DNA of 64,000 nucleotides from Fontibacterium medardense (GTDB taxonomy: Bacteria; Pseudomonadota; Alphaproteobacteria; Pelagibacterales; Pelagibacteraceae): the NCBI GenBank assembly GCA_965235075.1, contig OZ249404.1:995010-1059009 (forward strand), in the 5' to 3' direction. Under the pieces are notes generated by a model. It did not search any database. It was not told the DNA's origin and saw nothing but the letters and a program-made list of their open reading frames with translations. Position numbers and translations under genes: made by a program. Shown in pieces: positions 34,775 through 43,549 of this stretch; the stretch's first letter is position 1, and each line of letters opens with the position of its first letter.

Positions 34775-36289
34775 ATGAATATTTTAAAAAATATCTCTTA
34801 TTTTGGATTTTCGACTTTTTTGAGTAGAATTCTTGGTTATTTAAGGGATACTTTAATTGCAATATTTCTTGGAACCTCAGCTGTTGCCGACGCTCTCTTT
34901 GTTGCATTTAGAATACCAAATACCTTTAGATCTTTATTTGCCGAAGGCTCTTTTAATTCTGCTTTTATTCCAGCTTACACAAAGCAAAAAGGGAGTAAAA
35001 AAAATCATTTTGCAAACCAAGTATTAAATTTATTAATTATTTTTATTCTTTTTATAGTCTTTGTTATTGAAATATTTACACCTGAGTTTTTATTTCTTAT
35101 TTCGCCTGGCTTTAAAGATATTGATGGAAAATTCGATCTTGCTGTAGATCTTAGTAGAATTACTATTCCTTTTTTATTTTTTATATCTATTGCATCATTT
35201 CTTTCGGCTATTTTAAATTCAAAAGGAAAATTTTTAATCACTGCAGCAGCACCTATTATATTAAATATTTTATTAATTTTATCTTTAGTTTTTTTTAACA
35301 ATACTCATACCGAAATAGTTTATGCCTCTTCTTATGCTTTAACAATTGCAGGAGTTGTTCAGGTTATTTTTTTATTTTTTTTTGCAAAAAAATATTTCAA
35401 AATTAATTTAAGTTTTATTATTAACGTTAATAATCAGGTTAAATCTTTTTTTGGAAAATTATTGCCTAGCGTTTTTGCATCGGGCGTAAATCAAATAAAT
35501 ATTTTAATCGGAACAATTATTGCGTCATTTGAAAGTGGAGCCGTTTCTTATTTATATTATGCAGATAGAATTTATCAGTTGCCATTAGCTTTAACTGGAA
35601 TTGCAATCGCAACTGTTATTTTACCAAGTTTGTCTAAAGAAGTTTTTAAATCGAAATTAGTAAAAGTAAATTTTATTCAAAATCGTTCTTTAGAATTATG
35701 TTTATTCTTATCACTGCCAGCAACTATTGGAATTTTTTTAGCATCAGATGAGATTATATCAGCCCTATATGGTTATGGATTTTTTGACGCCGAGAGCGTT
35801 ATGAATACTTCAGCTGCACTTTTATTATTTGGAATAGGACTGCCTGCTTTTGGATTAATTAAAATTTATTCAAGTTTTTATTTTGCAAGAAGTAATACAA
35901 AATTTCCTTTTTATTTGTCTTTATTCTCAGTGATTTTAAACATTTCAATTAGCCTTGCCCTCTTTAAAATTTATGGCTTTTTAATCATACCTCTTGCAAC
36001 TAGTATCTCAGCTTGGCTTACAGTTGTTGTTTATCAACTAAATCTTATTAAATCCGGATATCATTCCTTCGATAAATTATTTATTTTTAGATTTATAAAA
36101 TCAATTCTGTGCACATTTATTATGGGGTTAATTCTTTCTGTTTTATTAAAATATTTTGCAAATTATTTAGAATCAAAATCGATATTAAAAGCGATAATTT
36201 TAATATCTGTAGTTTTATTCTCCGCGTTTATCTACTTTTTAACTGCCTATTTTTTAAAAGCATTTCGTATTAAAGATTTAAAGGTTTAA
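34775..36289 (+). CDS. murJ: Lipid II flippase MurJ
   Basis: MurJ flips lipid-linked peptidoglycan precursors across the inner membrane. The start has SRILGYLRDTLIAIFLG and VADALFVAFRIPNTFRSLFAEGSFNSAFIPAY, with the conserved cavity arginines. About 14 hydrophobic segments fit the MOP exporter fold. Length 504 is normal. It is followed by trpS after seven bases, the usual alphaproteobacterial order. Confidence 0.96.
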   Translation: MNILKNISYFGFSTFLSRILGYLRDTLIAIFLGTSAVADALFVAFRIPNTFRSLFAEGSFNSAFIPAYTKQKGSKKNHFANQVLNLLIIFILFIVFVIEIFTPEFLFLISPGFKDIDGKFDLAVDLSRITIPFLFFISIASFLSAILNSKGKFLITAAAPIILNILLILSLVFFNNTHTEIVYASSYALTIAGVVQVIFLFFFAKKYFKINLSFIINVNNQVKSFFGKLLPSVFASGVNQINILIGTIIASFESGAVSYLYYADRIYQLPLALTGIAIATVILPSLSKEVFKSKLVKVNFIQNRSLELCLFLSLPATIGIFLASDEIISALYGYGFFDAESVMNTSAALLLFGIGLPAFGLIKIYSSFYFARSNTKFPFYLSLFSVILNISISLALFKIYGFLIIPLATSISAWLTVVVYQLNLIKSGYHSFDKLFIFRFIKSILCTFIMGLILSVLLKYFANYLESKSILKAIILISVVLFSAFIYFLTAYFLKAFRIKDLKV

Positions 36290-36296
36290 ATTTTAA

Positions 36297-37304
36297 ATGA
36301 TTAAAAATAGAATTTTATCTGGTGTTCAACCAACGGGAAACCTTCATCTTGGTAACTATTTAGGCGCAATTAAAAATTTTGTAAAATTACAAAAAGATTA
36401 CGAGTGCTATTTTATGTTGGCTGACCTTCATTCAATTACTGTATTTCAAGATCCTAAACAATTAAGGGAAAATATAATTGAAACAGCAGCTGTTTTTCTT
36501 GCATGCGGATTGGATCCAAAAAAAAATGTTATATTTTGTCAGTCGAGTGTTGCCGGACATTCTGAATTAGCATGGATATTTAATTGCGTTGCAAGGATTG
36601 GCTGGTTAAATCGAATGACACAATTTAAAGAAAAGGCAGGCTCTAATAAAGAAAAAGCAAGCGTTGGTCTTTATTCTTATCCAACTTTAATGGCAGCGGA
36701 TATTTTGCTTTATAAAGCAACCCACGTTCCTGTGGGGGAAGATCAAAAACAACATTTGGAACTGTGCAGAGATATTGCGGTAAAATTTAATAATGATTTT
36801 AATTGTAAAGATTTTTTTACATTACCAGAGCCAATTATTACAAAAGAAGTTGCAAGAATAATGAGTTTAAAAGATGGAACTAAAAAAATGAGTAAGTCTG
36901 ATGAGTCAGAGGCTTCAAGAATTAATTTAACTGACACAGAAGAAGATATTGTTCAAAAAATTAAAAAAGCAAAAACAGATAATGATTTAATTCCAGATAG
37001 TGAGTCAAAATTAGCAGACAGACCAGAGGCTAGAAATTTAATTAATATTTTTTCTATTTTAAGCGGCACTATAATTGAGAAAACTTTGAAAGAATTAAGT
37101 GGTAAAAATTTTTCAGAATTAAAAAATAGATTAAGTGAAGTTTTGATTAAAGAAATCGTTCCTATTGGAAAAAAGATTAAAGAATTTAAAAAAGATACAG
37201 ACGCAATTAAAAGGATATTAAAAAGTGGAAGCGAAAAAGCGAATATTGAATCTCAAAAAACTATAAAAGAAGTACATAAGATTGTTGGATTATCTCTATC
37301 TTAA
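36297..37304 (+). CDS. trpS: Tryptophanyl-tRNA synthetase
   Basis: TrpS charges tRNA-Trp. The class Ic HIGH motif is PTGNLHLGNYLGA (about residue 11) and KMSKS is present as KKMSKSDESEAS (about residue 198). PVGEDQKQHLELCRDI is the family signature for adenylate and substrate binding. Length 335 is typical. Its TAA overlaps the ATG of the universal stress protein gene by one base. Confidence 0.97.
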   Translation: MIKNRILSGVQPTGNLHLGNYLGAIKNFVKLQKDYECYFMLADLHSITVFQDPKQLRENIIETAAVFLACGLDPKKNVIFCQSSVAGHSELAWIFNCVARIGWLNRMTQFKEKAGSNKEKASVGLYSYPTLMAADILLYKATHVPVGEDQKQHLELCRDIAVKFNNDFNCKDFFTLPEPIITKEVARIMSLKDGTKKMSKSDESEASRINLTDTEEDIVQKIKKAKTDNDLIPDSESKLADRPEARNLINIFSILSGTIIEKTLKELSGKNFSELKNRLSEVLIKEIVPIGKKIKEFKKDTDAIKRILKSGSEKANIESQKTIKEVHKIVGLSLS

Positions 37305-37759
37305 TGAGAAAAAATTACTTAGTTATTATTGATGAGAGTGATGAGCTTAAGAATGCAATTTATTTTGCGGCCAAAAGATCAGTAATAAACAATGCTAATT
37401 TAATAATGCTCTACGTTGTAAGGCCTGCAGTGAATACCGAATGGGCTTCTGTTGGAAATCTTATTGAGCAAGAGGAGACAAGTGAAGGTAAAAAAATTAG
37501 CAGACTTTGGTCAACGGTGGTTGAGGAAAAATTTAAAATAAAACCACAGATTATTATAAAGATGGGTGACAAGGTTGATGAGATAATCAAATTTCTCAAA
37601 GAGGATAAAAGTATTAGATTTCTCGTATTAGCCTCTTCAACTGATAGCGATCCAGGGCCTATTATTAAATCTTTATCAAAAAAGATGAACGATCTACCGG
37701 TACCTTTAGTGATAATTCCAGGACTGATTTCTGAGAAAGAGATCGATAATTTAATATAA
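37304..37759 (+). CDS. Universal stress protein (UspA family)
   Basis: The 151-residue protein has the Usp fold pattern: LVIIDESDELKNAIYFAAKRS at the start, NANLIMLYVVRP, DKVDEIIKFLKE and IRFLVLASSTDSD near the C-terminus. The usual ATP-binding G-2x-G-9x-G(S/T) is not preserved after the last strand, so it may be a non-nucleotide-binding Usp. It is co-transcribed with trpS and followed by nfu, as in other alphaproteobacteria. Confidence 0.85.
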   Translation: MRKNYLVIIDESDELKNAIYFAAKRSVINNANLIMLYVVRPAVNTEWASVGNLIEQEETSEGKKISRLWSTVVEEKFKIKPQIIIKMGDKVDEIIKFLKEDKSIRFLVLASSTDSDPGPIIKSLSKKMNDLPVPLVIIPGLISEKEIDNLI

Positions 37760-37832
37760 GTTATTGAATTATAAGCCTTATTATAAATGGTAATTACTTT
37801 AACAACAAATCATACTAACTAAATATACACAT

Positions 37833-38372
37833 ATGAATATTGATGTGCAGCAGACCCCAAATCCAGACACATTAAAATTTGTGCTAGGCTTGGAGTTGGT
37901 GCAAAACGGTTCCATAGAGTTTAAAAGCCATTCAGAGGCAAAAGAATATCCTTTTGTTCAAAAAATATTTGAGCTTGGAACTGAGCTCGTCTTTTTTGGA
38001 TCTAATTTTATCTCTGTTAAAAAGAATAGTTCATTAGAATGGGGAAAAATATTAGAACAAATTAAAAATATTATAAAAAATGATTTTCCAAAAAATTTTA
38101 AAGCAATCACTGTAAAAAAAGAAACAAGCGAAAATAAAGATGAAATATTTAAAAAAATAGAAGAGGTGCTGGAGCTCAAAATACGCCCTGCCGTTGCAAT
38201 GGATGGAGGCAATATTAGCTTAAGATCTTTTATCGATGGAGTGGCTGAAGTAGAACTACAAGGTAGCTGCGCAGGCTGTCCTTCTTCTACATTAACTTTA
38301 AAACAAGGCGTTGAACGAATGCTCGTTCATTATGTGCCAGAAGTGAAAAGTGTTAGAGCTGTAAGTCTATAA
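37833..38372 (+). CDS. NifU/Nfu-type iron-sulfur cluster carrier
   Basis: The N-terminal Nfu domain begins DVQQTPNPDTLKFVLG and the C-terminal NifU domain carries the cluster-binding CxxC in GSCAGCPSSTLTL (about residue 150). This two-domain form, also found in mitochondria, hands assembled [4Fe-4S] clusters to targets. Length 179 is normal. MiaB, encoded 3.4 kb downstream, and nth are possible cluster clients, but this is an inference. It starts 73 bases after usp. Confidence 0.93.
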   Translation: MNIDVQQTPNPDTLKFVLGLELVQNGSIEFKSHSEAKEYPFVQKIFELGTELVFFGSNFISVKKNSSLEWGKILEQIKNIIKNDFPKNFKAITVKKETSENKDEIFKKIEEVLELKIRPAVAMDGGNISLRSFIDGVAEVELQGSCAGCPSSTLTLKQGVERMLVHYVPEVKSVRAVSL

Positions 38373-38383
38373 TCTAAATTCAT

Positions 38384-39535
38384 ATGAAAAAAATTATTTT
38401 TAATCAAAAATTTATTAATTCTTTTAAAAATATAAGAGAAGCAATTTTAAATAATGGTTTTTCGCGATATATTGTTGATACAATTGCTCCAACATTTAAA
38501 TTTTTTTCTTTTATTTTAAAAAATATAAATAAAATTTACTTTTTTCTAATCAATAAAGTTAATCTTAAAAAAATCTTACCTTACACGGTGATTGTTAGTT
38601 TGGTTATTTTTACTGCTTTTGTTCCAGAAATGTTTAAGTCCACGGCGGACAAAAGAAAAATTATTAATAATCAAACAGAAGAATATACTACAAACGACCC
38701 TTCTATTGACCAGATGTTAAAGAAAAGTTTTTTAACTAATGATTCAAAAAAATTAGGTTTAGATTTTCAACAAGTAATAAGTATTATTAATTTATTTGAG
38801 AAGAGTGGTTATAATCTTGAAAAAGTTAGAGAAGGAGAACCTGTTGCTAATTTCTTTTTAGCAAAATTCCCAGAAGGCATCAGTGAGTTAGATAATATTG
38901 AACAAAGAAAAAGAATTTTTATACAAATTTTATTGCCGATAGTTTTATCAGAGAATGAAAAAATTATTGCAGATCGAAGAAAGCTAACCGCAATAATGAA
39001 TAGAAAAAGCTTTAAACAGGATGCTGATTGGTTAAATGACAAGTTTCAACAATATAAAGTCAAAAATAATAGTGTTAAAGAATTGTTAGTTAAGATGGAT
39101 ATTATTCCTCCTTCATTAGCCATAGCACAAGCAGCTTATGAAAGTGGCTGGGGTACATCTCGTTTTGCAATTGAGGGTAATGCTTTGTTTGGTCAGTGGG
39201 GATGGAAAGAAAACAGAGGAATGGTGCCAGAAAATCGAGGCGAAGATGAAAGGCATGAAGTTTCAAAGTTTAATCAAATTAGATACGCAGTGAGTGCTTA
39301 TAAGAATAATTTAAATACACACCCATTTTATGCGGAATTCCGTACCGAAAGAGCTAAGCAAAGATCAGGTAGATTAAGCGGATCAATATCTGGAATCAAA
39401 TTAATCAAACACGTTCATAAGTACTCAATTAAAGGTGATGATTATGTTCTTGGTTTAAAGAAAATTATCGAACAGAATTCTTTGCAAGATTTTGATAAAG
39501 CCAATTTATTAATTAAAAGATCAGGATCGATCTAA
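38384..39535 (+). CDS. Bax-like membrane-anchored glucosaminidase
   Basis: One transmembrane segment (about residues 63-82, LPYTVIVSLVIFTAFVPEMF) anchors the protein, and the C-terminal half is a mannosyl-glycoprotein endo-beta-N-acetylglucosaminidase domain: PPSLAIAQAAYESGWGTSRF holds the likely catalytic Glu, followed by GNALFGQWGW and YAVSAYKNNLNTHPFY. This matches the Bax family of putative peptidoglycan hydrolases. At 383 residues it is longer than E. coli Bax at the N-terminus. Its stop overlaps that of the deacetylase gene by four bases. Confidence 0.85.
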   Translation: MKKIIFNQKFINSFKNIREAILNNGFSRYIVDTIAPTFKFFSFILKNINKIYFFLINKVNLKKILPYTVIVSLVIFTAFVPEMFKSTADKRKIINNQTEEYTTNDPSIDQMLKKSFLTNDSKKLGLDFQQVISIINLFEKSGYNLEKVREGEPVANFFLAKFPEGISELDNIEQRKRIFIQILLPIVLSENEKIIADRRKLTAIMNRKSFKQDADWLNDKFQQYKVKNNSVKELLVKMDIIPPSLAIAQAAYESGWGTSRFAIEGNALFGQWGWKENRGMVPENRGEDERHEVSKFNQIRYAVSAYKNNLNTHPFYAEFRTERAKQRSGRLSGSISGIKLIKHVHKYSIKGDDYVLGLKKIIEQNSLQDFDKANLLIKRSGSI

Positions 39536-40584
39536 TTTCCATCCACTACAAATTGAAATCCCAACCAGCGATATTGATTATCTTTATCTAATAAAGAACA
39601 ATTAATTCTACCGGTTCTTGTCGTAAATTTTTTATCTAAATGAACTTTTACCCAATTTTTTTCAATAAATGATATTTTCTTTTTGCTCCATTCGCCACCG
39701 TCATTAGCAAAGCAACTCATTTTTTCTAAGTTGGTAATTTCTTTAAAAAATTCTATCTCAATTTTTGGAGGATTTTCCGATTTTGTAATAAATTTATTTT
39801 CTGGTTTAAAAGATTTAAAAGGAAAAGGTTTAGTATTTAATAAGGTTAAAAATCTTTCTGGTTTTCCATAATTTTCATTAACGGGGTAACGAGGGAGCTC
39901 GAATAAATCTTTTGATTTATCAATAACACCAGAATGTTGCCCAAAAGCTAATTCGTAGTTAAATTCTTTTACAATTTTTTTAAAAGCAGAACTGTATTCA
40001 CCAAATGGATATGAAAAATATTTTGGTCTAAAAGATAATTCTCTTAAAAAATCTTTATGAGATTTTTCTAAATCCTCTCTTATTTCGCTTTCAGACTTAT
40101 TAATTAAAAATTCATGAGAAAAACTATGGCCACCAATAGTTCCAATCTTTGAATTATAAATTTCTCGTACCTGATCCCAAGTCATATAATTGGGGTTATT
40201 GGCATTAACTTCTCGTGTATTAAAAAAAAGTACAAATGGAATTTTTTTCTCTTTTAATATCTTCCATCCATTGTCGTAAAAAGATCTAAAGGCATCATCA
40301 ACGGTAATTAAAACTTTTTTAGAATCGTAACTTTTGTTTTCAATTAGGATTTTTCTTAATTCATCGATTGAAATAAACTCAATCTTGTTTTGATTTATAA
40401 TTTCTAGTTGTAAATTAAATTCTTTAAGTCTGACATTGGTAGTTGGATATTTATTTTCTTCAAAACGATGATACATTAATCCAATAATTCCTTTTTCATT
40501 TTGATATTCTTGAGAATTAACTGCAGAAAGATTAGCAATTATTAAAAAAGTAATTAAAATAATTCTTTTTATGAATGGAGCCAT
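39532..40584 (-). CDS. Secreted polysaccharide deacetylase (NodB-like)
   Basis: The catalytic domain has GLMYHRFEE, LITVDDAFRSF (catalytic and metal Asp) and GGHSFSHEFLIN (metal His pair), typical of carbohydrate esterase family 4, and YPFGEYS. The C-terminal 100 residues form a beta-rich domain I do not recognise. I use the ATG at 40584 (MAPFIKRIILITFL), which starts a clean signal peptide ending near VNSQ; a longer reading to 40650 runs through the divergent tsaB gene. The substrate may be peptidoglycan or another glycan. Confidence 0.83.
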   Translation of the reverse strand: MAPFIKRIILITFLIIANLSAVNSQEYQNEKGIIGLMYHRFEENKYPTTNVRLKEFNLQLEIINQNKIEFISIDELRKILIENKSYDSKKVLITVDDAFRSFYDNGWKILKEKKIPFVLFFNTREVNANNPNYMTWDQVREIYNSKIGTIGGHSFSHEFLINKSESEIREDLEKSHKDFLRELSFRPKYFSYPFGEYSSAFKKIVKEFNYELAFGQHSGVIDKSKDLFELPRYPVNENYGKPERFLTLLNTKPFPFKSFKPENKFITKSENPPKIEIEFFKEITNLEKMSCFANDGGEWSKKKISFIEKNWVKVHLDKKFTTRTGRINCSLLDKDNQYRWLGFQFVVDGN

Positions 40585-41131
40585 GAATTCTCGTTTTTGT
40601 TCAGTCGATTTTACACTTGGAAGTTTAATACTAATTGCAAAAGAAAACAATTCTGACTTTGCTTTAGTTAGAGATAAATTTACAAATAGTGAAAATTTTA
40701 TAAATATTCTTTTAGATTTCTTTCAGCAAAACAATATCAAGATAGAAAACTTAAATTTTTTTATGATCAATTTAGGACCAGGTGGATTTGTTGGTCTTAG
40801 AAATATTTTATCTTCTATTAAAAGTATCGCTCTAGTTAAAAAAATTAAACTACTTGGATTTAATAATTTCCAGATTCTAAAAACTACAATACTTAATCAA
40901 GATTTTGAAAAAATTGCCTTAGAAGTGAATAATAGATTTTATATTAAAGATCTAAAAAATTGCGATGACTATTATTCAAAATTTACTGTTCAAAATACTT
41001 TAGAAAAAAATAGTGATAAAATAGTTAAATTTTCAAAATTACCCAAATATACATCTAAGAATCTTCAGTATATTTTGGATAATAAACTTTTTATTGATAG
41101 TAAATTATTCCCCATTTATGAAAATATGTAA
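40583..41131 (+). CDS. tsaB: tRNA threonylcarbamoyladenosine protein TsaB (divergent)
   Basis: TsaB is the non-catalytic partner of TsaD in t6A37 synthesis. The ASKHA-like start is SVDFTLGSLILIAKEN and the diagnostic loop appears as NLGPGGFVGLRNILSSIKSIAL (family GPGSFTGLRIG...KGLA). The C-terminal half is short and diverged; 183 residues is at the low end. Two ATGs are possible, 40571 and 40583; I favour 40583 because it gives the family spacing to the first Asp, and it overlaps the divergent ATG in CATG. A GGAG at 40577 is too close to decide. Confidence 0.8.
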   Translation: MNSRFCSVDFTLGSLILIAKENNSDFALVRDKFTNSENFINILLDFFQQNNIKIENLNFFMINLGPGGFVGLRNILSSIKSIALVKKIKLLGFNNFQILKTTILNQDFEKIALEVNNRFYIKDLKNCDDYYSKFTVQNTLEKNSDKIVKFSKLPKYTSKNLQYILDNKLFIDSKLFPIYENM

Positions 41132-41161
41132 CAAATATATTTCATTTATTTGTTTTTTTTT
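41130..41161 (+). terminator. Likely rho-independent terminator after tsaB
   Basis: Arms 41130-41137 (AACAAATA) and 41147-41154 (TATTTGTT) form an eight-base stem with a nine-base loop, followed by a run of T to 41161. The stem is AT-rich, so it is weaker than the porin terminator. It begins within the tsaB stop codon and separates tsaB from miaB. Confidence 0.6.
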
Positions 41162-41199
41162 ATACCTTCATGGCTTCTAATATTTTGAGATTAAAATAA

Positions 41200-42537
41200 T
41201 TGTTAAAAACATTTTATATAAAAACTTTTGGTTGTCAGATGAATGAGTACGATTCTGACAAAATATCCGACTTAATGCAGTCTGTTAATTTCGTAAGATC
41301 TGAAACTTTAGCAGATGTAGATTGTATTATATTCAACACTTGTCACATTAGAGAAAAAGCGACCGAAAAAGTTTATTCAGACATTGGTAAAATTAAAAAA
41401 CTAAATCGATCTAAAAAGAAGCCAATTTTTGTATTAGCGGGATGCATAGCGCAAGCGCAAGGCGAGGAGATTTTTAAAAGAACTAACTATGTTGATATTG
41501 TTGTTGGACCACAATCTTATCACCGACTACCTGAGCAGATTAAAAATTTTGCAGAAAGAAAAGAAAATTTCTCTGACACAAATTTTGAATTAATAGAAAA
41601 ATTTGACACTTTAGATAATTTAAAATCTTCTAGAAAATCTAAAGTTTCTGAATTTTTAACGATACAAGAAGGTTGCGATAAATTTTGTTCCTTCTGCGTG
41701 GTCCCTTATACAAGAGGCGCTGAGTTTTCTAGATCGTTTAATAGCATTATCAATGAGGCAAAAAAATTATCAGATAATGGAGTTAGAGAAATTGTTTTAC
41801 TCGGACAAAATGTCAGCGCTTATAAATTTGTTGATGGAAGCAAAATCTATAACCTTGCAAAACTAATAGATGAAATTGCTAAAATTAATTTAATTCATCG
41901 AATACGTTTTACAACATCGCATCCAAATGACATGGATCAAGATCTGATAGAAGCTTTTAAATATCAAAAAAAATTAATGCCGCAACTACATCTACCTATT
42001 CAATCAGGCTCTAATAAAATTTTAAAATTGATGAATAGAAAACATACAAGGGAATATTATTTAGATTTAACTGCCAAATTTAAAGAAGCAAATTCAGAAA
42101 TGGAATTTTCTAGTGATTTTATAATTGGTTTTCCAGGGGAAGAAGAGCAGGATTTCCAAGATACGCTCGATATCATTAACAGAGTTAACTTTATTAACTC
42201 TTATTCATTTATTTATAGTCAAAGACCAGGTACCCCAGCCGTTGATCGAGATCAAATATCATTAGATATATGCAAAGATCGATTGTTAAAGTTGCAGACC
42301 TTATTAGGTGATATTCAAATGAAAAACAGTAAAGAATTAATTGGAAAAAAAGTTGAAATATTGATTGAAAATAAAACTAAAACACCAGGTCAATTTTTTG
42401 GCAGAAGTAAATTTATGCATTCTATTTTTTTTAATTCAGAAAATTGTAATCCAGGAGATTTAGTGGATATCGAAATTACTTCCTGCAATAGCAAAAATCT
42501 TTTTGGTATATTGCAAAAAGAAGAAGCATTCGTTTGA
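41200..42537 (+). CDS. miaB: tRNA-2-methylthio-N6-dimethylallyladenosine synthase
   Basis: MiaB is the radical-SAM methylthiotransferase that converts i6A37 to ms2i6A37. The N-terminal MTTase domain has KTFGCQMNEYDS plus Cys in FNTCHIREKA and LAGCIAQA (auxiliary cluster), and the radical-SAM cluster is QEGCDKFCSFCVVPYTRG. A TRAM domain ends the protein. The start is a TTG at 41200; no ATG precedes the first conserved strand. Length 445 is normal. It overlaps phoH by one base. Confidence 0.95.
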   Translation: MLKTFYIKTFGCQMNEYDSDKISDLMQSVNFVRSETLADVDCIIFNTCHIREKATEKVYSDIGKIKKLNRSKKKPIFVLAGCIAQAQGEEIFKRTNYVDIVVGPQSYHRLPEQIKNFAERKENFSDTNFELIEKFDTLDNLKSSRKSKVSEFLTIQEGCDKFCSFCVVPYTRGAEFSRSFNSIINEAKKLSDNGVREIVLLGQNVSAYKFVDGSKIYNLAKLIDEIAKINLIHRIRFTTSHPNDMDQDLIEAFKYQKKLMPQLHLPIQSGSNKILKLMNRKHTREYYLDLTAKFKEANSEMEFSSDFIIGFPGEEEQDFQDTLDIINRVNFINSYSFIYSQRPGTPAVDRDQISLDICKDRLLKLQTLLGDIQMKNSKELIGKKVEILIENKTKTPGQFFGRSKFMHSIFFNSENCNPGDLVDIEITSCNSKNLFGILQKEEAFV

Positions 42538-43541
42538 TGAATATATCCAAAGTATCTAGTTCACAGATTGAAATTATTGAAAAAAATAATGATTATTTAA
42601 GTTTTTATATAAAAAACAATTTAGTTTTGAGCAAAATAATCGGTGAGTTTGATTCCAATCTTAAGGAAATAGAAAACATTACTAATACAAAAATTAATTT
42701 AAGAGGGAATTTAATGATTGTTCGAGGAGATGCGAATAATAGACAGTCAGTTGTTCAAATTATGGATAATCTTATCGCAAAATTTGTAAATACAAACAGT
42801 ATTGAGAAAGAAGACATAAAGACAATCTTTGATGTGACTAAAATGAATAGGACAGAATCAAATCCTAATTCAATTTATAGCGATAATGATGCCATCAAAA
42901 CATCAAAAAAAATAATTTTGCCAAGATCAGAAAAGCAGAAAATTTACGTAGATGCTTTAAAAAATCATAAAATTGTTATGGCATTAGGACCTGCGGGAAC
43001 TGGAAAAACATTCTTGGCGGTTGCGGTAGCTGTTACTTTTTTATTAGAAGATAGAGTAAAAAAAATAATATTATCAAGACCAGCCGTAGAAGCTGGAGAA
43101 AATTTAGGTTTTTTACCAGGTGATATGAAAGATAAAATTGATCCTTATCTTATACCGCTTTACGACTCTCTTTATGAGCTTTTGGGTTATGAAAAAATTC
43201 AAAGAAAAATTGAGGAGGGCATAATAGAAATTGCACCTCTTGCCTTTATGAGAGGAAGAACACTAAAAGATTCATTTGTCATATTGGATGAAGCTCAAAA
43301 TGCAACCTTCACTCAAATAAAAATGTTTTTAACTAGACTTGGAAATAATTCAACGATGGTAATCAACGGAGACCCTTCGCAAGTGGATTTAGCAAAATCA
43401 AAAGAATCCGGACTTTATGAGACCACAAAAATACTTAAAGATATTAAAGAAATTAAAACCATAAACTTTGATCATAACGATGTTATGAGACATCCTTTGG
43501 TTTCTAAAATTGTTAAGGCTTATGATGAATATAAAAAATAA
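42537..43541 (+). CDS. ybeZ: PhoH-family ATPase (YbeZ)
   Basis: YbeZ is a PhoH-like ATPase, often linked to YbeY in rRNA processing. An N-terminal KH-like region (INLRGNLMIVRGD, about residue 58) precedes the P-loop ALGPAGTGKTFLAVA (about residue 146) and Walker B FVILDEAQNATFTQ. I use the ATG at 42537, which overlaps the miaB TGA; a TTG three bases earlier is in frame. ybeY follows after eight bases, preserving the miaB-ybeZ-ybeY-lnt order. Confidence 0.95.
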   Translation: MNISKVSSSQIEIIEKNNDYLSFYIKNNLVLSKIIGEFDSNLKEIENITNTKINLRGNLMIVRGDANNRQSVVQIMDNLIAKFVNTNSIEKEDIKTIFDVTKMNRTESNPNSIYSDNDAIKTSKKIILPRSEKQKIYVDALKNHKIVMALGPAGTGKTFLAVAVAVTFLLEDRVKKIILSRPAVEAGENLGFLPGDMKDKIDPYLIPLYDSLYELLGYEKIQRKIEEGIIEIAPLAFMRGRTLKDSFVILDEAQNATFTQIKMFLTRLGNNSTMVINGDPSQVDLAKSKESGLYETTKILKDIKEIKTINFDHNDVMRHPLVSKIVKAYDEYKK

Positions 43542-43549
43542 AGAGCCAA

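Noticed and set aside
40585..40650. 22-residue N-terminal extension of the polysaccharide deacetylase
   Set aside because: It reads antisense through tsaB and lacks signal-peptide character; the ATG at 40584 starts a clean signal peptide.
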